The translations under genes and the position numbers were made by a program. From Notospermus geniculatus (Eukaryota; Nemertea; Pilidiophora; Heteronemertea; Lineidae), in the NCBI GenBank assembly GCA_002633025.1, contig NMRB01000010.1, positions 336,122 through 400,121 of the forward strand: a DNA stretch of 64,000 nt. Direction: 5' to 3'. Of this stretch, positions 60,558-64,000 are shown in pieces. Position 1 is the first letter of the stretch. Every line of letters begins with the position of its first letter. A model generated the notes under the pieces. That model was not told the origin of the DNA, ran no database searches, and was given only the letters and a program-made list of their open reading frames with translations.

Positions 60558-61063
60558 TAATAGCCAAATCGTACACGTAACACATGTCATGCATGTGGGC
60601 CTCAATAATATGAGCCTGAAGATGGTTTTGGCGAAGTCTTCCTGTATATTACTCTCTGAATGACTATCGGTTCCTTGGCTTAGACGTGTAGGCGTCGTTC
60701 GTCTACAACTACAGCAGGAGACCAGTACCCACCCGGAAATCAGATACAACCAGGACGCCCCTGACACAATTCCTTCGCATGTTACCAAGCTTTCGGTGTC
60801 TTACCATGATTAGTTACGATGTATCGAATTACCACCAGCCGAGGGCTATGGTTAGACTTTTGACGACGCTATTCAAGCATTGTCTTTCTTTTAAGTGTGA
60901 TTGTTATTCGATATTCCGTGCCTAATCATGGGTCTACTTGGTGGGACACTGTCTAATGAAATATCACTCCGCGGTCTAAATGATTTCAGTCACGTGGAAA
61001 TAAATATACATGAAGGACCTACAGGTCGCCCAAGATTAACTCACCACGACGTCGAGCTCTTCC

Positions 61064-61617
61064 TCGTCACCAATAACTTCTTTCTGGTGGTTATGGTATA
61101 TTTTTAGTCGTGATGAATTCTGCAATAAGAAAACTGATAATTCCTTTGGTTTATCTACATTTTTTCATCTTACACAACGTTTCCAACAGAATTCGCTCGT
61201 CGTTGTCATATGTAAGTGTTTCAAGTTCAATAGGGAGTTTAAGAAATCAAACGATAAATGTTAACGTTATTTTTGTACCGAAAATGCAATATATAATCTG
61301 GTGAGTTCGCAGTATGACAAATAACGTTGTCGTAATGGTAACGTTGATCGTTTGATTTCTGAAACTCCCTATTATTAGCAGCACAACTGAGGAAAAAATA
61401 GACGAATTCGAAGTTGCCTGGTTGATTAGAAGGTATAAGAAATCGCTCCGTGAGCTGTAACACTAAATAATGCTAATGCTATTTCTGACGTACATACATG
61501 TATGCACACGTAAAAACGTTACCGGTAGCGTTACAGTTACATGTAGCGGGACGATCTCTTAAAACTCACCATTATCGGCCATATTGAACTTTTCTGGCGC
61601 AAACGAATCATCGGCCT
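61064..61617. repeat. Direct repeat copy ending at a single n (left)
   Basis: Matches 62163-62707 from TCGTCACCAATAACTTC to ATCATCGGCCT. The n at 61618 is exactly where this copy stops; 544 bases of other sequence follow before the second copy. Confidence 0.8.
61233..61369. mobile_element. MITE family member 2
   Basis: Same terminal repeats as 60414-60557, flanked by TA on both sides (61231-61232, 61370-61371). It lies in the left copy of the direct repeat, is shorter in the centre and has one TIR substitution (TTTCTGAAACT). Confidence 0.85.
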
Positions 61618-61618
61618 N
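61618..61618. other. Single-n contig join
   Basis: At the right end of the 61064-61617 repeat copy. Confidence 0.9.
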
Positions 61619-62162
61619 TATCCGTCTGTACATTTTTGTACACAGTGATGCATGACGGAAAACTGACTCGATCAAACATTCGCTTTCAACCCCTAAACCA
61701 CATTTTTATCTGTTATTATAGAAATTACTAGCCTAAGAGTGGTAACAGATGTCGATTCAGTTAGTGACAGGCACAGAAAACTCTTATTTCGGTGTGTTTT
61801 GTTGATGAAATGAAGTCACTTACTCAGTGTCGGAGAATGAAGATAGGTGGCGCTGTGAGGAGTTCCGGCTTCGGTATTCAAAATAATTAAAACTTAAACA
61901 AAAACCAGGGCCTATTTCAGCAATACCTTTATGTTTTCGACTTTGAAAGTAGTTAATTTCATTGATCTATACTCGATTAAATTAGTAAGTGTGGAAAAAA
62001 GGACTATAAATATTAATTACAACCTTCGGCACTCGGCTTCGGCAATTTCCGTGAAATCACCAGATTCTGGTGATTTGAGATCGTGATTCCAGGGGTTAGT
62101 GAGCGAGTTAGATCCGAGGTTTTCTGAGCGAACAAAACCCCTGGGGACGAGGTTGCTCTTTT

Positions 62163-62707
62163 TCGTCACCAATAACTTCTTTCTGGTGGTTATGGTATAT
62201 TTTTAGTCGTGATGAATTCTGCAATAAGAAAACTGATAATTCCTTTGGTTTATCTACATTTTTTCGTCTTACACAACGTTTCCAACAGAATTCCCTCGTC
62301 GTTGTCATTAAGTGTTTCAAGTTCATAGGGAGTTTAAGAAATCAAACGATAAACGTTAACTTTACGACAACGTTATTTTTGTACCGAAAATGCAATATAT
62401 AATCTGGTGAATTCGCAGTATGACAAATAACGTTGTCGTAATGTTAACGTTGATCGTTTGATTTCTTAAACTCCCTATTATTAGCAGAACTGAGGAAAAA
62501 ATAGACGAATTCGAAGTTGCCTGGTTGATTAGAAGTGTAAGAAATCGCTCCGTGAGCTGTAACACTAAATAATGCTAATGATATTTCTGACGTACATACA
62601 TGTATGCACACGTAAAAACGTTACCGGTAGCGTTACAGTTAGCGGGACGATCTCTTAAAACTCATTATCGGCCATATTGAACTTTTCTGGCGCAAACGAA
62701 TCATCGG
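62163..62707. repeat. Direct repeat copy (right)
   Basis: Partner of 61064-61617, with small indels (e.g. absence of ATG in the GTCATATGTAAG region). Confidence 0.8.
62328..62475. mobile_element. MITE family member 3
   Basis: Same element as 61233-61369, in the right direct-repeat copy, TA-flanked (62326-62327, 62476-62477). Its TIRs match each other perfectly over the outer 20 bases. Confidence 0.85.
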
Positions 62708-64000
62708 CCTGAAAATGGTACTAGTAATCACGCCCACGTATTGTTTAAATGATCTTCAAGTTTCCACGTACGTGTTACAATGAGTTCTGTACGCAATGCC
62801 ATCTTGAAATTTACACTCTGGTACAGACTGTTATTTCAATATCCAATACCCGACCTGCTGGCCATGGGTTAAGTCAGTGCGAAAACGCAATGTGCAGTAT
62901 TCTTACGAGAAAGAATGGAATCAATTGTAATGGCAAGACACTTTCGCCTCAGCATCGATCGTGCCTTTATCTCTCTCTAATCTGAAGTGTCCATTCATCT
63001 TATACTCCAAACATTTTATTGATGGTGGATATTACATGATAATCGTTTGTCAATCATTGGATCAATGTGGTAACGTTCCTGTACCTGCCGAATATTCAGA
63101 AGAGATGCTCCGTATAGAAGTTGCATCTGCTGGGAAGTTCATAAGTGCACTCTATAGTGTCGAACACAACGGGGATGCCAGCTGACGCCACATCAGATCG
63201 AGTGTTGATGGCAGCTTCCTTAAACGGCTCAAAAAGAAGGATACCACGGACGACAGAGTCTGCAGCAGCATCTGATGACACTGTATTAGAACTCCACTTG
63301 ACAGCTTGTCTTCAGATGGGCACTGTATATACATGTCCATGTACATGCACGGCGAATACATCATTGAAAAGTTGCTTGCGCCTCTACTCTTGGAATTTGG
63401 ATCTTCTTAAGTTCGGATGTCACTAAGATGGTGTGCAGCAAACATTTTACCTCTGCCCAATCTCACTTCAACATTGGTACCTGCACTGACCCTCCTTCCT
63501 GCTTCCTTTTCGCTATGCAGTGCCGACACCGATGATGCATGCATACATGTACGTGTGGATGTCGTCAATGGGGACCCAAGCCGACTTCCTCAATACGTGT
63601 CACTAGTGGTTAAAACTATTGAAATGAAACTGACATCCCGGTCCTGATTTCCCACACAAAAGGCGTCCATTGTATAGGACCTGGTTTCGGGGTGCTGCCC
63701 TCTATCGTAGCTAGGCTCCCCACACCGCACACGTCTGGTAGACTCCACCAAGTCTTTTTCTTACACGCAGAGGAACCATCCCCGATAAACTGTCGGCTGC
63801 AAGCAGCATCAAATATTCAAAAGACATTCGACACCTTTGATCGAAATACCGGCCAGATGTTGAAGGTGAATCGGTCTTTATTGTTAGGTGTTCATCCGAG
63901 ATCGAAAGATATTTGATTACCGATCTGGCATCAACCTTCAGATATCCCCTTCTATCTAACATCGGCACTTAACATGCAGTACGGCAGTACGGCATTGTCT
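62708..64000. other. Right-edge stretch, no gene recognised
   Basis: Contains the second copy of the dispersed repeat (63564-63722). Frames at 62961-63185 and 63145-63426 overlap and are unrecognised. Confidence 0.6.
63564..63722. repeat. Dispersed repeat, copy 2
   Basis: Same-orientation relative of 56764-56928, with a few indels. Confidence 0.8.

Overview
This is a stretch of animal (eukaryotic) nuclear DNA, not prokaryotic. Evidence: long AT-rich non-coding tracts, AATAAA poly(A) signals, splice-site-like sequences just before coding starts, many MITE-like inverted-repeat elements, one long N gap and five single-n gaps. The palindromic words TACATGTA and TAGGCCTA recur throughout. With an FMRFamide-receptor-like GPCR and SLC18-like transporters, this fits a marine invertebrate deuterostome (echinoderm, hemichordate or possibly amphioxus); the assignment is inference.

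Layout. 1-17.3 kb holds no gene I can recognise: non-coding DNA, a ~105 bp hairpin element (5371-5475), a 42-bp tandem repeat running into a 933-base N gap (12988-13920), a transposon-end-like repeat right of the gap, and a small TIR element (16697-16834). At 17.4-18.9 kb lie a possible minus-strand exon and an intact single-exon rhodopsin-class GPCR (17756-18787). At 19.9-35.1 kb is the most structured part: a cluster of SLC18-like (vesicular amine transporter family) single-exon genes. Two are intact at 520 codons (21151-22713 and 30967-32529); the one between them is 5'-truncated and frameshifted (23769-24874). The cluster reads as leader+transporter blocks (A1, A2, A3) alternating with a second duplicated block (B1, B2), in the order A1-A2-[TIR element]-B1-A3-B2. 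A leader module with a YY1-like site occurs in every A block except the truncated A2, and a related, diverged leader lies in B1 and B2. A CRE palindrome is present in A1 and A3 and mutated in A2. Between A2 and B1 sits a ~1.9 kb TIR-bounded element carrying long hairpins and a ~145-bp tandem array in which every unit has a CTCF-like CCAGGTGGC core.

35-64 kb has no recognisable gene. It is dominated by MITEs, foldback elements, short tandem duplications and four large direct repeats. Each of these four has a single n at the end of its left copy, so they look like unmerged overlapping contigs or haplotypes. Comparing two of the copies shows presence/absence differences of hairpin elements, i.e. 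probable insertion polymorphism.

The GPCR would act in peptide signalling at the cell surface; the SLC18-like proteins would be 12-TM proton-coupled carriers in vesicle or plasma membranes. No evidence links the two. The N-terminal transporter half keeps the TM1 aspartate, but by manual alignment several residues needed for amine handling in VMATs are replaced, so the substrate may not be a monoamine.
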